A stretch of 64,000 nucleotides of DNA. Origin: Ruminococcus sp. (GTDB lineage Bacteria > Bacillota > Clostridia > Oscillospirales > Ruminococcaceae). The translations under genes were made by a program, and so were the position numbers. How positions within the stretch are numbered: the stretch's first letter is position 1; every line of letters starts with the position of its first letter. The stretch covers positions 1 to 64,000 of the forward strand of contig NZ_JAFYYT010000002.1 of NCBI RefSeq assembly GCF_017549005.1, written 5' to 3'. Shown here piece after piece: positions 32,791 to 40,924 of this stretch. The notes beneath the pieces are model-generated. The model saw only the letters and a list, made by a program, of their open reading frames with translations, was not told the DNA's origin and searched no databases.

Positions 32791-33393
32791 ATGAGAAAGG
32801 TCATATCTGCATTGTTAACGCTGGCATTAGCGCTTTGTGCTGTGCCTATGGCTGCTTTTGCAGCCGATGAAGCGCCTGTTTCCGAGGCGAAGTACGATAA
32901 TCATGATTTCAATGAGGACGGCTACATCGACGCCCTTGATGTCGCTTTCCTTTGCAGGTATTATCTTATCAACAGCGCCGAGAAGGCTTCCGATGCCATG
33001 AATCTCGGTATTACTGATACGATAATGACAAGGATCGCCGAGTTCGGCGACTTCAACAAGGACGGAAGAGTTAATCTGACCGACGGTTCCCTGTTCCTGA
33101 AGTACGTAATAAGCTTTACAAACTGCAAGATAGAGAACTTTGAGCCGCAGTACTATTCCGCAATTGTCAGCGAAAGCGTTGAAAAGGGCGATATAAACGG
33201 CGATGGCTACGTCGACGCAATTGACGCAAGCAATATCCTCTCATATTATGCCGTTCAGAGTACAGGCTCGGATATCGTGACATCGGGACAGCTCGTATGC
33301 CGCTACAAGGGCGATATAAACGGCGACGGCATAGTTGATTCCGTTGACGCTTCAAAGGCTCTGAGAATATATGCTCAGAATTCCGCTAAATGA
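32791..33393 (+). CDS. Secreted protein made of dockerin-like EF-hand repeats only, copy 2
   Basis: A 200-residue paralogue of the preceding protein with the same plan: signal peptide ending AFAAD, then DFNEDGYIDALDVAFL, DFNKDGRVNLTDGSLFL, DINGDGYVDAIDASNIL and DINGDGIVDSVDASKAL. Spacing between loops and the conserved ITDTIMTRIAEFGDF/LTAEIEQKILKNGDF linker show a gene duplication. Calcium residues are better kept here than in copy 1. GAGGAGG precedes the ATG. The 160-bp gap between the genes suggests separate or attenuated expression. No enzyme domain is attached. Confidence 0.82.
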   Translation: MRKVISALLTLALALCAVPMAAFAADEAPVSEAKYDNHDFNEDGYIDALDVAFLCRYYLINSAEKASDAMNLGITDTIMTRIAEFGDFNKDGRVNLTDGSLFLKYVISFTNCKIENFEPQYYSAIVSESVEKGDINGDGYVDAIDASNILSYYAVQSTGSDIVTSGQLVCRYKGDINGDGIVDSVDASKALRIYAQNSAK

Positions 33394-33448
33394 TATGTAT
33401 GTATATTTTGAAATTACTCTGTTCCTTACAGTAATAATTCCGTAGCAA

Positions 33449-33489
33449 AAAAAATCCACGCAGTTCTGCCATGGCTGCGTGGATTTTTT
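33449..33489. terminator. Bidirectional terminator between convergent genes
   Basis: AAAAATCCACGCAG pairs with CTGCGTGGATTTTT around an 11-base loop, serving the dockerin-only gene and the phospholipase-like gene that ends at 33488. Confidence 0.85.
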
Positions 33490-34522
33490 ATATTATATTG
33501 AAAAGCTGTTTAGCGTCACGAGGGTCGAACCTTACCAGCCCCCTGCCGCTCTTTGTGAGGACAAGTCCGTCTGCATTCCCTACGGGGGACAGCGAAAACA
33601 AGCCGTTCCTTCTGTGAGCGGCTCTGAAAACGCTTCCGTATCGGGAGTTCACGGGTACTCCGTCAAGTGCGAAGCTGATACCGCGCTTTGTGACCTTTAT
33701 CTCAAGGGCAGGCATATCCGCAAAGGGGCGGCAGGTCATGCAGTTTACGATGTAGTGTCCGCGCAGGGGAGAGACCTGTATATCGCGGTAAAAGCGGTAG
33801 AGCAGAGCTGCAACGGCAGCTTCGGTATCATAGAGACGGTGTTTTATCTCCTTTTCGGGAGCTGTGAATATCTGCGGTATCTCGCTGCATATCCGCTTTG
33901 CATTTCTGTTGAGAGCTGCGGAAAAACTGCTTCTTTCTGCGAAACGGCGGAGCTGTTCGTATTTTATATGCTGTTCGGGAACAAATTCGGGGTACATTGC
34001 ACGGGCGAGCTCCTCATACTGTATGTGTATCTCGCGCTTGCTGGAAAAATAGGTCATTTTTGCAGCATGGGGCAGACAGCACATATCCGAGAGCATATGG
34101 ACGGCACGGGCGAGAAAGACAGCTCCCTCAGCCTTGAAGCCGTTCTGATACATGGTTAGCGCCATAGTGTAGTCCTCTTCAAACATGGTTCGGGCGCTTT
34201 TTGCGAAGAGGTCCTTGCCGTTTTTCAGGTAGCCGCGGACAGGCTTCAATGGAGCGCCGTTTGTTGCACAGCCGCAGTAATAGTGACGGCCTGCGCCGTT
34301 TTCGCGGTCGCCCTTGTCGTCGGCACGGTAGGTGTATGGGAGCATTATCTTCAGATACGGGATCATCAGCGCTTCAGCTTCGGGAGAGTGCTCCCCGAGA
34401 AGCTTCAATGCACGGACAAGTATCTCATGATGTATGGGCGGAGGAGTAAAGGTCTTAGCCGCCTTATAGCCTTCTGCGAGCCGATGAAGCTCTCTTGCGG
34501 CATTGTTCCATTTATTCAGCAT
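33488..34522 (-). CDS. Zinc-dependent phospholipase C-like protein
   Basis: A 344-residue protein resembling the zinc-dependent phospholipase C / S1-P1 nuclease fold, which is all helical with clustered histidines. The stretch FLARAVHMLSDMCCLPHAAK resembles the His/Asp zinc motif of that fold, and IHHEILVRAL and GRHYY supply further histidines. There is no signal peptide or membrane helix, unusual for a secreted phospholipase, so the true substrate may be intracellular. AAAGGAG precedes the chosen ATG. A family 2 repeat begins 16 bp upstream of the start. Assignment rests on a few motifs. Confidence 0.6.
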   Translation of the reverse strand: MLNKWNNAARELHRLAEGYKAAKTFTPPPIHHEILVRALKLLGEHSPEAEALMIPYLKIMLPYTYRADDKGDRENGAGRHYYCGCATNGAPLKPVRGYLKNGKDLFAKSARTMFEEDYTMALTMYQNGFKAEGAVFLARAVHMLSDMCCLPHAAKMTYFSSKREIHIQYEELARAMYPEFVPEQHIKYEQLRRFAERSSFSAALNRNAKRICSEIPQIFTAPEKEIKHRLYDTEAAVAALLYRFYRDIQVSPLRGHYIVNCMTCRPFADMPALEIKVTKRGISFALDGVPVNSRYGSVFRAAHRRNGLFSLSPVGNADGLVLTKSGRGLVRFDPRDAKQLFNII

Positions 34523-34537
34523 TGTAACGCTCCTTTC

Positions 34538-34827
34538 GTAAATCAAAATTTATATTTGCAGGGGCGGATATTATCCGCCCGAAATTACACGTGCACTTTG
34601 TAGGGGACGGCGTCCTCGACGTCCATTATAGGGACGCCCTCACTTGCAGGGCGTCCCTCTTCCGAAAACAATTCACCGGATTGTTTTCGGAATTCACCCT
34701 TGCTGAGCGCCTGTTGGATCCGGGGCGCTGCCCCGGGCCCCGCAAGGGCTGTCAGCCCTTGACCTGACCAAAGGGTTGTGAACCCTTTGGAATCCCTTCC
34801 TTTGGGGTTTGCGTAAATTATGATTTA
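34538..34827 (+). repeat. Dispersed multi-hairpin repeat family 2, copy C
   Basis: A 290-bp element with ends GTAAATCAAAATTTAT and TAAATTATGATTTA (inverted repeats) and a chain of GC-rich stems. These are GGGCGGATA/TATCCGCCC (34562-34580), GGGACGCCCT/AGGGCGTCCC (34631-34657), CCGAAAACAAT/ATTGTTTTCGG (34662-34690), CCGGGGC/GCCCCGG (34720-34736), CAAGGGCT/AGCCCTTG (34743-34761) and CCAAAGGG/CCCTTTGG (34768-34790). It differs from copy D by only a few bases. No protein is encoded. Confidence 0.9.
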
Positions 34828-34886
34828 TCTAAATTATACCGCTCAATAATGGGATTGTCAATACATTTGGCATTTACCCAAAATAA

Positions 34887-34912
34887 AAAGGGCGTCCTCA
34901 CGAACGCCCTTT
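34887..34912 (-). terminator. Intrinsic terminator of the GAPDH gene
   Basis: On the minus strand AAAGGGCGT and ACGCCCTTT form a stem followed by TTATTTT. Confidence 0.8.
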
Positions 34913-34934
34913 AATATTGCATATATGTCAGCTA

Positions 34935-35972
34935 TTAGCCGAGCTCTGCAAAGTACTTGATTGTTCTTACCATCTGTGATGTGTAAGAATTCTCGTTATC
35001 GTACCATGAAACAACCTGTACCTCGTAGAGATCGTCAGCGATCTTGCTAACCATTGTCTGTGTAGCGTCGAAGAGTGAACCGAATCTCATACCGATAACG
35101 TCAGAAGAAACGATCTGATCCTCGTTGTAGCCGAATGACTCGGAAGCAGCAGCCTTCATAGCAGCATTGATTCCGTCAACAGTTACGTTTGCACCCTTAA
35201 CAACAGCTGTAAGGATTGTTGTAGAACCTGTAGGAACAGGAACTCTCTGTGCAGAACCGATGAGCTTGCCGTTGAGCTCAGGGATAACAAGGCCGATAGC
35301 CTTTGCAGCACCTGTGCTGTTAGGAACGATGTTAGCAGCGCCGGCTCTTGCTCTTCTGAAGTCGCCCTTTCTGTGAGGACCGTCAAGGATCATCTGATCG
35401 CCTGTGTAAGCATGGATTGTGCTCATGATACCGCTCTGGATAGGAGCATAGTCGTTGAGAGCCTTAGCCATAGGAGCGAGGCAGTTTGTTGTGCATGAAG
35501 CAGCTGAGATGATCTTGTCATCCTTTGTGAGAGTCTTCTCGTTAACGCTGTAAACGATTGTAGGAAGATCGTTGCCTGCAGGAGCAGAGATAACAACCTT
35601 CTTAGCGCCAGCGTCGATGTGAGCCTGAGACTTGTCCTTTGAGCAGTAGAAACCTGTGCACTCGAGAACAACGTCTACGCCGATCTCGCCCCAAGGGAGT
35701 TCTGCAGCGTTAGCCTTTGCATAGATTGTAAGTGTCTTGCCGTCAACTGTGATTGTGCCCTTCTCGTCGTCTGCTGTTACGGTGTGTTTGTTCTCACCGA
35801 TCTTACCGCAGTAACCGCCCTGAGCTGTATCATACTTGAGAAGCTGTGCGAGCATTGAAGGCTTTGTAAGGTCGTTGATAGCAACTACCTCATAACCTGG
35901 AGCATCAAACATCTGTCTGAATGCAAGACGGCCGATACGACCGAAACCATTAATAGCAACTTTAACTGACAT
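34935..35972 (-). CDS. gap: Glyceraldehyde-3-phosphate dehydrogenase, type I
   Basis: Central glycolytic enzyme of 345 residues that oxidises glyceraldehyde 3-phosphate with NAD. It has the Rossmann start [15 protein letters not shown], the catalytic Cys in [12 protein letters not shown] and the C-terminal [13 protein letters not shown]. Codon use is highly biased, as expected for an abundant protein. A strong promoter and AGGAGG site precede it, and it is monocistronic. Confidence 0.98.
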   Translation of the reverse strand: MSVKVAINGFGRIGRLAFRQMFDAPGYEVVAINDLTKPSMLAQLLKYDTAQGGYCGKIGENKHTVTADDEKGTITVDGKTLTIYAKANAAELPWGEIGVDVVLECTGFYCSKDKSQAHIDAGAKKVVISAPAGNDLPTIVYSVNEKTLTKDDKIISAASCTTNCLAPMAKALNDYAPIQSGIMSTIHAYTGDQMILDGPHRKGDFRRARAGAANIVPNSTGAAKAIGLVIPELNGKLIGSAQRVPVPTGSTTILTAVVKGANVTVDGINAAMKAAASESFGYNEDQIVSSDVIGMRFGSLFDATQTMVSKIADDLYEVQVVSWYDNENSYTSQMVRTIKYFAELG

Positions 35973-36004
35973 GGGATATACCTCCTAAAAATTTGTATGG
36001 TTTT

Positions 36005-36033
36005 ATTATACCGCAAGTCGGAAAATTTTTCAA
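36005..36033 (-). promoter_or_regulatory. Promoter of gap
   Basis: On the minus strand TTGAAA (36033-36028) and TATAAT (36010-36005) with a 17-bp spacer, close to the start codon. Confidence 0.7.
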
Positions 36034-36232
36034 GAGGTTCGACAAAAAAATAACAGAAATTTCGTGAAAAGTGCATATTGTACAAACATATAATTGTTGG
36101 TACAAAAATTTTTGTTGCAGTTTCTTTAAGCTGAAAACAGCTTTTTTATTCCATTTCAGAAAAGTGTGTAGTATAATATGTATAAGAATGTTTTTGCAGA
36201 TCTGGTCATTTTTTTGGAAAGGCGGCATTACT

Positions 36233-36979
36233 ATGGACAAAACCAACGATTTTACAGCTTTTTTTGAGAACAGTTTCGCTAAGGACTTCATAAGCTGCAA
36301 TGAGCATACGGTAAGGCGTGCGGTAACGGGTATATCAGCTTCCTGCGAGCTCCTGCGCGAAGCTGCCGAGAAGAGGGGCGACAAAAAGAGCCGCGAGCTC
36401 ACAGACTGCATAATGAATATGTGCTGTGACCTCATGCGTAATGCAGAGCTTAGTATGGCGCTTTCCGCAGAAAAGCTCCCCGAGGAGGACATGGGTGCCG
36501 TAAGGGCGGATATATTTGTAAGGGACTTCGTTAAGGGCTGCCTTTCGGCTGCAAAGGGGCGCTGCACCATTGAGGCCGGGGAAGTTCCCGATGTTTATAT
36601 AAGGACGGAAGCAGAACAGCTCAGGCTTCTCCTGCTTGGGTTTATAAGGAGGAATATCCTTAACGCAGGGGACGAAAAGACGGCGTTCAGGATAGAGTGT
36701 TCGGCAGAGTTGAAAACTTTAAACATTTCGGTCAGGTGTTTGAGGACATTTGTGGACGGAGATATGCTCGCAGACCCCGACGTTTTCTCGGGATACTACG
36801 GTGAGATCTGCCGCGGTCTCGCGGAGCGGACAGGTGCCTCCGCGGAGCTCTCCGCTGATACGCTATCAGTGGTAATACCGCAGACGAGCAGCAATGGTAC
36901 TGCCATTATGGAAACTCCTCATGCGGAAAACGAAACAGGCTTTTTCGATACTTTCAGCCTTATGCTGAGAGATATCTGA
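36233..36979 (+). CDS. Degenerate histidine-kinase-like protein
   Basis: A soluble protein of 248 residues. The segment EHTVRRAVTGI aligns by eye with the phospho-His box SHELRTPLTGI of sensor kinases, including the His. It is followed by a helix pair (ELTDCIMNMCCDLMRNAEL) and an ATPase-like region with a possible N-box (RRNILNAGDEKTAF). The DxGxG motif for ATP is not visible and the glycine-rich G2 box is poorly kept. It may be a pseudokinase or a phosphotransfer partner. AAAGG lies upstream of the ATG at 36233; the long frame before it overlaps promoter-like DNA. The gene is divergent from gap, and no receiver is next to it. Confidence 0.45.
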   Translation: MDKTNDFTAFFENSFAKDFISCNEHTVRRAVTGISASCELLREAAEKRGDKKSRELTDCIMNMCCDLMRNAELSMALSAEKLPEEDMGAVRADIFVRDFVKGCLSAAKGRCTIEAGEVPDVYIRTEAEQLRLLLLGFIRRNILNAGDEKTAFRIECSAELKTLNISVRCLRTFVDGDMLADPDVFSGYYGEICRGLAERTGASAELSADTLSVVIPQTSSNGTAIMETPHAENETGFFDTFSLMLRDI

Positions 36980-37050
36980 GGGCGTATGTGATAAAACTGT
37001 GACAATTAAGAAAAACTAAGCATATTTGACAGAATCTTACGAAAATTTTG

Positions 37051-37079
37051 TTGACATTATTCAAAAAAGGTTGTATAAT
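37051..37079 (+). promoter_or_regulatory. Strong promoter of the CYTH-phoH-ybeY-era operon
   Basis: Consensus TTGACA (37051-37056) and TATAAT (37074-37079) with a 17-bp spacer, about 50 bp before the CYTH start. Confidence 0.8.
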
Positions 37080-37129
37080 AAAAATGTTGAAAGACATCAA
37101 CGTAAAATCATCGTTTTCGGAGTGTGATT

Positions 37130-37648
37130 ATGGGAAAGAATTATGAGATCGAACGTAAATTTCTCGTTGAATTTCCTGATGTATCAGTGCTGGACGTGAA
37201 GCGCAGGATAGGTATCGTGCAGACCTACCTCAGAAGCGGAGAGAACGGACTCCAGCGAAGAGTAAGATCCGTGGATGAAAACGGAAGCGTGAAATATACC
37301 TATACGGAAAAGCTGTTCCTGAGCCCCGTGACCAGGGAGGAGAACGAGCGTGAGATTAGCAGCGAGGAGTACAAAGTGCTTCTCAGCGAGTTCAGAAAGG
37401 ACTGCCCGCCTGTGGAAAAGGTGAGATACTGCTTTGATTATCACGGACAGCTCTTTGAGCTGGATACCTACCCGTTTTCCGATAAGCTCGCAATTATGGA
37501 ACTGGAGCTCGCTTCGCCGGATCAGGAAATAGATTTCCCGGAAAATGTCAGGGTGCTGAGGGATGTTTCCTCGGACCACCGCTATTCCAATGCCGCTCTT
37601 GCACGTGCAGGAGCTTTTCCCGAACAGAAGATTGGAGAAAAAGATTAA
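37130..37648 (+). CDS. CYTH-domain protein, putative triphosphate-metabolising enzyme
   Basis: A protein of 172 residues with the CYTH signature EIERKFLV at its N-terminus. The tunnel fold binds triphosphates; members are triphosphatases, thiamine triphosphatases or class IV adenylate cyclases, and sequence alone does not choose. Charged residues continue in the expected alternating strands (RRVRSV, YTYTEK, EENEREI, ELDTYPF). The ATG at 37130 sits behind CGGAG; a GTG at 37124 overlaps that site. It is first in an operon and its stop overlaps the phoH start. Confidence 0.87.
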   Translation: MGKNYEIERKFLVEFPDVSVLDVKRRIGIVQTYLRSGENGLQRRVRSVDENGSVKYTYTEKLFLSPVTREENEREISSEEYKVLLSEFRKDCPPVEKVRYCFDYHGQLFELDTYPFSDKLAIMELELASPDQEIDFPENVRVLRDVSSDHRYSNAALARAGAFPEQKIGEKD

Positions 37649-38616
37649 TGTCGGAAATATTCGTACCCGCTGACAGCCCCGAGCAGCTTTCCGCCCTCTT
37701 CGGACAGCTTGACGGGAATATCGGCAAACTTCAGAAGGATTTCAATGTCACCGTCGTAAGCAGAGACGGCGGCATAAAAATAATCGGTGACGGCGATACC
37801 GTCGGAGCCGAAAAGGCTCTCCGCGCCCTTATGAGCTATGCGAACAAGGGCAATGCCGTCAACGAACAGACGGTCCGCTATGTGACTTCCATGGTGGCAG
37901 ACGGTATCGAGGAGGAGCTTCAGGAGCTCGGCGGCGACGGCATCTGCATGACTGCGTCGGGAAAGATACTCCGTCCGAGAACGGTCGGACAGAAAAGGTA
38001 TACAGACGCTATCAGGAACAATACCATCGTGCTCGGCATAGGTCCTGCAGGTACAGGAAAGACCTACCTTGCCGTTGCGATGGCAGTAAAAGCGTTCCGC
38101 GAACATAAGATAAAGAAGATCATACTTACCCGTCCCGCCGTTGAAGCAGGCGAGAAGCTGGGCTTCCTCCCGGGAGACCTCCAGGACAAGGTGGATCCTT
38201 ATCTTCGTCCGCTGTATGACGCTCTTTTTGATATGTTCGGAGCTGAGAGCTTTGCACGTTATATGGAAAAGGGGATAATCGAGGTGGCTCCTCTCGCTTA
38301 TATGCGCGGACGTACCCTCGATGAAGCGTTCATTATCCTCGACGAAGCTCAGAACACTACTTCGGAGCAGATAAAAATGTTCCTCACACGACTCGGAAAC
38401 GAAAGCAGAATGGTAATAACAGGCGATATCACCCAGATAGACCTCCCCGATACAAAGAGATCAGGGCTTGTGGAGGCTATCAAGGTCCTGAGGGGGATAG
38501 ACGATATCGAAATACATCGCTTCACGGAGAAGGATGTAGTAAGACACAGACTTGTACAGGATATTATCAAGGCCTATGAAAAATACAACGAAGGGAGAAA
38601 AAATAATCATGGCTAA
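37648..38616 (+). CDS. phoH: PhoH-family ATPase
   Basis: A cytoplasmic ATPase of 322 residues. Walker A is GPAGTGKTYLA and Walker B lies in DEAFIILDEAQN, followed by NESRMVITGD. PhoH proteins of this length stand beside ybeY in many bacteria and are linked to RNA maturation. The same order here supports that. The start codon overlaps the CYTH stop codon (TAATG) and the end overlaps ybeY by 8 bp, so translation is coupled. Confidence 0.94.
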   Translation: MSEIFVPADSPEQLSALFGQLDGNIGKLQKDFNVTVVSRDGGIKIIGDGDTVGAEKALRALMSYANKGNAVNEQTVRYVTSMVADGIEEELQELGGDGICMTASGKILRPRTVGQKRYTDAIRNNTIVLGIGPAGTGKTYLAVAMAVKAFREHKIKKIILTRPAVEAGEKLGFLPGDLQDKVDPYLRPLYDALFDMFGAESFARYMEKGIIEVAPLAYMRGRTLDEAFIILDEAQNTTSEQIKMFLTRLGNESRMVITGDITQIDLPDTKRSGLVEAIKVLRGIDDIEIHRFTEKDVVRHRLVQDIIKAYEKYNEGRKNNHG

Positions 38617-39121
38617 GTTAAAGGTATATGTCAAGAATAATCAGACAGAGGTGAAGGTCCCCGTAGGTATAAGGCTCCTTATCAGAAGATGCTGCCAGGC
38701 AGTTCTCACAACTGAGAATTTCGGCAAGGACGCAGAGGTAAGCGTTTCATTCGTAAGCAATAACGAGATAAAGAATCTTAACAAGATATACAGAAACAAG
38801 GACGCAGTTACAGACGTTCTCTCATTCCCGCTCACAAGCGAGGACGGCGCTGTTGAGGTAAATCCCGAGACAGGCGCAGTACAGCTGGGAGATGTTGTCA
38901 TCTCACTGGAAACAGCTGTAAAGCAGGCGCAGAATTACGGACATTCACTGGAGAGAGAGGTTGGATTCCTCACAGTACATTCAATGCTCCACTTACTGGG
39001 CTACGACCACGAGACAAGTCAGCTCGACCAGCGTATCATGCGCGAAAAGGAAGAGTCAGTGCTTGAAAAGCTTGGTATCTCAAGAGATGTTACTTTTGTG
39101 GTAAACGGAGAAAACAGCTGA
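38609..39121 (+). CDS. ybeY: rRNA maturation factor, endoribonuclease YbeY
   Basis: A metal-dependent RNase of 170 residues needed for 16S rRNA 3' end maturation and ribosome quality control. The zinc motif HSMLHLLGYDH is complete, preceded by DVLSFPL and the GDVVIS strand. The start at 38609 is placed by AAGGGAG; the open frame begins earlier inside phoH. It overlaps phoH by 8 bp and its stop shares one base with the era start. Confidence 0.96.
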   Translation: MAKLKVYVKNNQTEVKVPVGIRLLIRRCCQAVLTTENFGKDAEVSVSFVSNNEIKNLNKIYRNKDAVTDVLSFPLTSEDGAVEVNPETGAVQLGDVVISLETAVKQAQNYGHSLEREVGFLTVHSMLHLLGYDHETSQLDQRIMREKEESVLEKLGISRDVTFVVNGENS

Positions 39122-40014
39122 TGCCGAGAACAGCTTTCGTTACCATTGCTGGACGGACAAATGCAGGTAAATCCTCGCTTCTCAATGCTATCGTCGGGGA
39201 GAAGATAGCCTCCGTCAGCAATAAGCCCCAGACTACACGCACCCGTATCACGGGTATACGCAATATCGACGACGTTCAGCTGGTATTCTTCGATACTCCC
39301 GGACTTCACAAGCCTGTGAACAAGCTCAGCGAGCATATGCTGAACACCGTTAAGGAGTCGGTAAGCGATATAGACGCAGTCGTTTTCGTAATGGACTGCA
39401 CAAAAAAGATAAACCAGCAGGAGCTCGAGCTGCTCAGGTCCATGAACAGCTCGAAAATGCCTGTCATACTCGTTCTCAACAAGATAGACCTGCTGAAAAA
39501 CAAGGACGAGCTGGCTCCCGTTATCGCGGAGCTGACCTCAAAGATAAAGTTTCAGGCAGTAGTGCCTGTAAGCGTTACCGAAAACAGCGGCGTGGATATA
39601 GTTATCGACGAGATAATCGCTCTCGCGGAGGAGTCGGTGCACTTCTTCCCCGAGGACATGATAACCGACCAGCCCGAAAAGGTGCTTGCGGCGGAAATGA
39701 TACGCGAAAAGCTCCTTATGCTGCTCAGCGATGAAGTGCCTCACGGTATCGCCGTCGGCGTAGAGCAGATGAGCGAACGCGACGACAAGGATATCCTTGA
39801 TATTTCCGCAGTCATCTACTGTGAGAAGGAGTCCCATAAGGGCATAATCATAGGAAAGGGCGGCGCAATGCTGAAAAAGGCTTCGACTGCCGCAAGAATA
39901 GAGCTTGAGGACTTCTTCCAGATAAAGGTGAACCTCAAGTGCTGGGTGAAGGTGAAGGAAGACTGGCGGAACAGGGAGAATATCATCCGCAGCTTCGGAC
40001 TTTCCGAGAAATAA
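39121..40014 (+). CDS. era: GTPase Era
   Basis: An essential ribosome-assembly GTPase of 297 residues. G1 is GRTNAGKSS, G3 is DTPGLHKP and G4 is NKID, with a C-terminal KH RNA-binding domain (GIIIGKGGAMLKK). Normal length. Its ATG overlaps the ybeY stop (ATGA). It is followed after a hairpin-rich gap by yqzL and recO, the usual firmicute order. Confidence 0.97.
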   Translation: MPRTAFVTIAGRTNAGKSSLLNAIVGEKIASVSNKPQTTRTRITGIRNIDDVQLVFFDTPGLHKPVNKLSEHMLNTVKESVSDIDAVVFVMDCTKKINQQELELLRSMNSSKMPVILVLNKIDLLKNKDELAPVIAELTSKIKFQAVVPVSVTENSGVDIVIDEIIALAEESVHFFPEDMITDQPEKVLAAEMIREKLLMLLSDEVPHGIAVGVEQMSERDDKDILDISAVIYCEKESHKGIIIGKGGAMLKKASTAARIELEDFFQIKVNLKCWVKVKEDWRNRENIIRSFGLSEK

Positions 40015-40038
40015 TTACCGCAAATAATCACAGGCTTT

Positions 40039-40083
40039 CCGCAGATGATATTTTCAGAGCCATGGCTCGTATCTTATCTGCGG
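40039..40083 (+). promoter_or_regulatory. Hairpin covering the yqzL ribosome binding site
   Basis: CCGCAGAT (40039-40046) pairs with ATCTGCGG (40076-40083), and an inner palindrome GAGCCATGGCTC (40057-40068) extends the fold. The 3' arm runs into CGGAGG, the yqzL ribosome binding site, so the fold could tune translation of yqzL-recO. Confidence 0.45.
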
Positions 40084-40092
40084 AGGCTTTTT

Positions 40093-40194
40093 ATGAACGA
40101 AGATATACTATGGGATAAATTTGCCGTAAGCGGCAGGATAGAGGACTATCTGCGGTATTCGGCGTGCAGGGAAGATAAACATGACAACTGTTGA
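40093..40194 (+). CDS. yqzL: YqzL-like small protein
   Basis: A 33-residue protein between era and recO. The sequence MNEDILWDKFAVSGRIED is followed by YLRYSACREDK. It fits the YqzL pattern of a Trp, then SG or TG, then a YL pair (W-x2-F-x3-G-x-I-x2-YL), and YqzL is encoded just before recO in Bacillus. Function is unknown. CGGAGG lies seven bases before the ATG, and the end overlaps the first 14 bases of recO, so the two are translationally coupled. The size is below usual gene-finder limits. Confidence 0.75.
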   Translation: MNEDILWDKFAVSGRIEDYLRYSACREDKHDNC

Positions 40195-40924
40195 AGGCAT
40201 CGTCCTTAAAGAACGTTCTGTGGGAGAACAGGACAAATTCATAGATATACTCACCAAGGAGAGCGGAGTTATCGAGGTTTCCGTAAAAGGCGCAAGGAAG
40301 ATAAACGGAAAATCGGGGAGCTCCACACAACTGCTGGCATATTCACGGTTCTGCGTAGACAGGAGAGGGAACTACCTCTGTCTCAACAGCGCAGAGCCGA
40401 TACATATTTTTTACGGACTTCGCGATTCGCTGTCAAAGATATCCCTTGCCAGCTATTTTGCGGAGGTGATGCGCTTCTGCATAAAGCCCGAGGCTCAGAA
40501 CGGCGATATCATGCGGCTGCTGCTGAACTGCCTGCATTTCCTCGAAAACGGGGAGAGGGACGAGCGTATGCTCAAAGCTGTATTCGAGTTCCGCCTCATG
40601 TCGGAGATAGGCTATATGCCTGACGTTGTGGCTTGCCGCGGCTGCGGAGTCTATGAACCTGATGAGCTATTTTTCTGTATCGGCGACGGCGGATTTTACT
40701 GCGCCGACTGTTTTGAGAACGATGGCGGTGAGAACTATATGAAGATAAAGCTGCCCGTGCTGAGTGCTGTAAGGCATATAGTGCTCAGCGACTTTGACAG
40801 GCTTTTCAGCTTCCGTGTGTCGGAAACAACGCAGGAAAAGCTCTCGGCGCTGGCGGAGAGCTATATGCTCACACACCTGGAGCGCGGCTTTGGTACGCTG
40901 GATTTTTACAAGACTATAGTGTAA
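40181..40924 (+). CDS. recO: DNA repair protein RecO
   Basis: A recombination mediator of 247 residues that helps load RecA. The N-terminal OB-fold starts TVEGIVLKERSVGEQDKF, and a four-cysteine zinc-finger-like motif is present (CRGCG ... CADC). It follows era and yqzL in the standard order. The stop codon is formed by the first bases of repeat copy D, so the extreme C-terminus may have been set by that insertion. Confidence 0.93.
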   Translation: MTTVEGIVLKERSVGEQDKFIDILTKESGVIEVSVKGARKINGKSGSSTQLLAYSRFCVDRRGNYLCLNSAEPIHIFYGLRDSLSKISLASYFAEVMRFCIKPEAQNGDIMRLLLNCLHFLENGERDERMLKAVFEFRLMSEIGYMPDVVACRGCGVYEPDELFFCIGDGGFYCADCFENDGGENYMKIKLPVLSAVRHIVLSDFDRLFSFRVSETTQEKLSALAESYMLTHLERGFGTLDFYKTIV

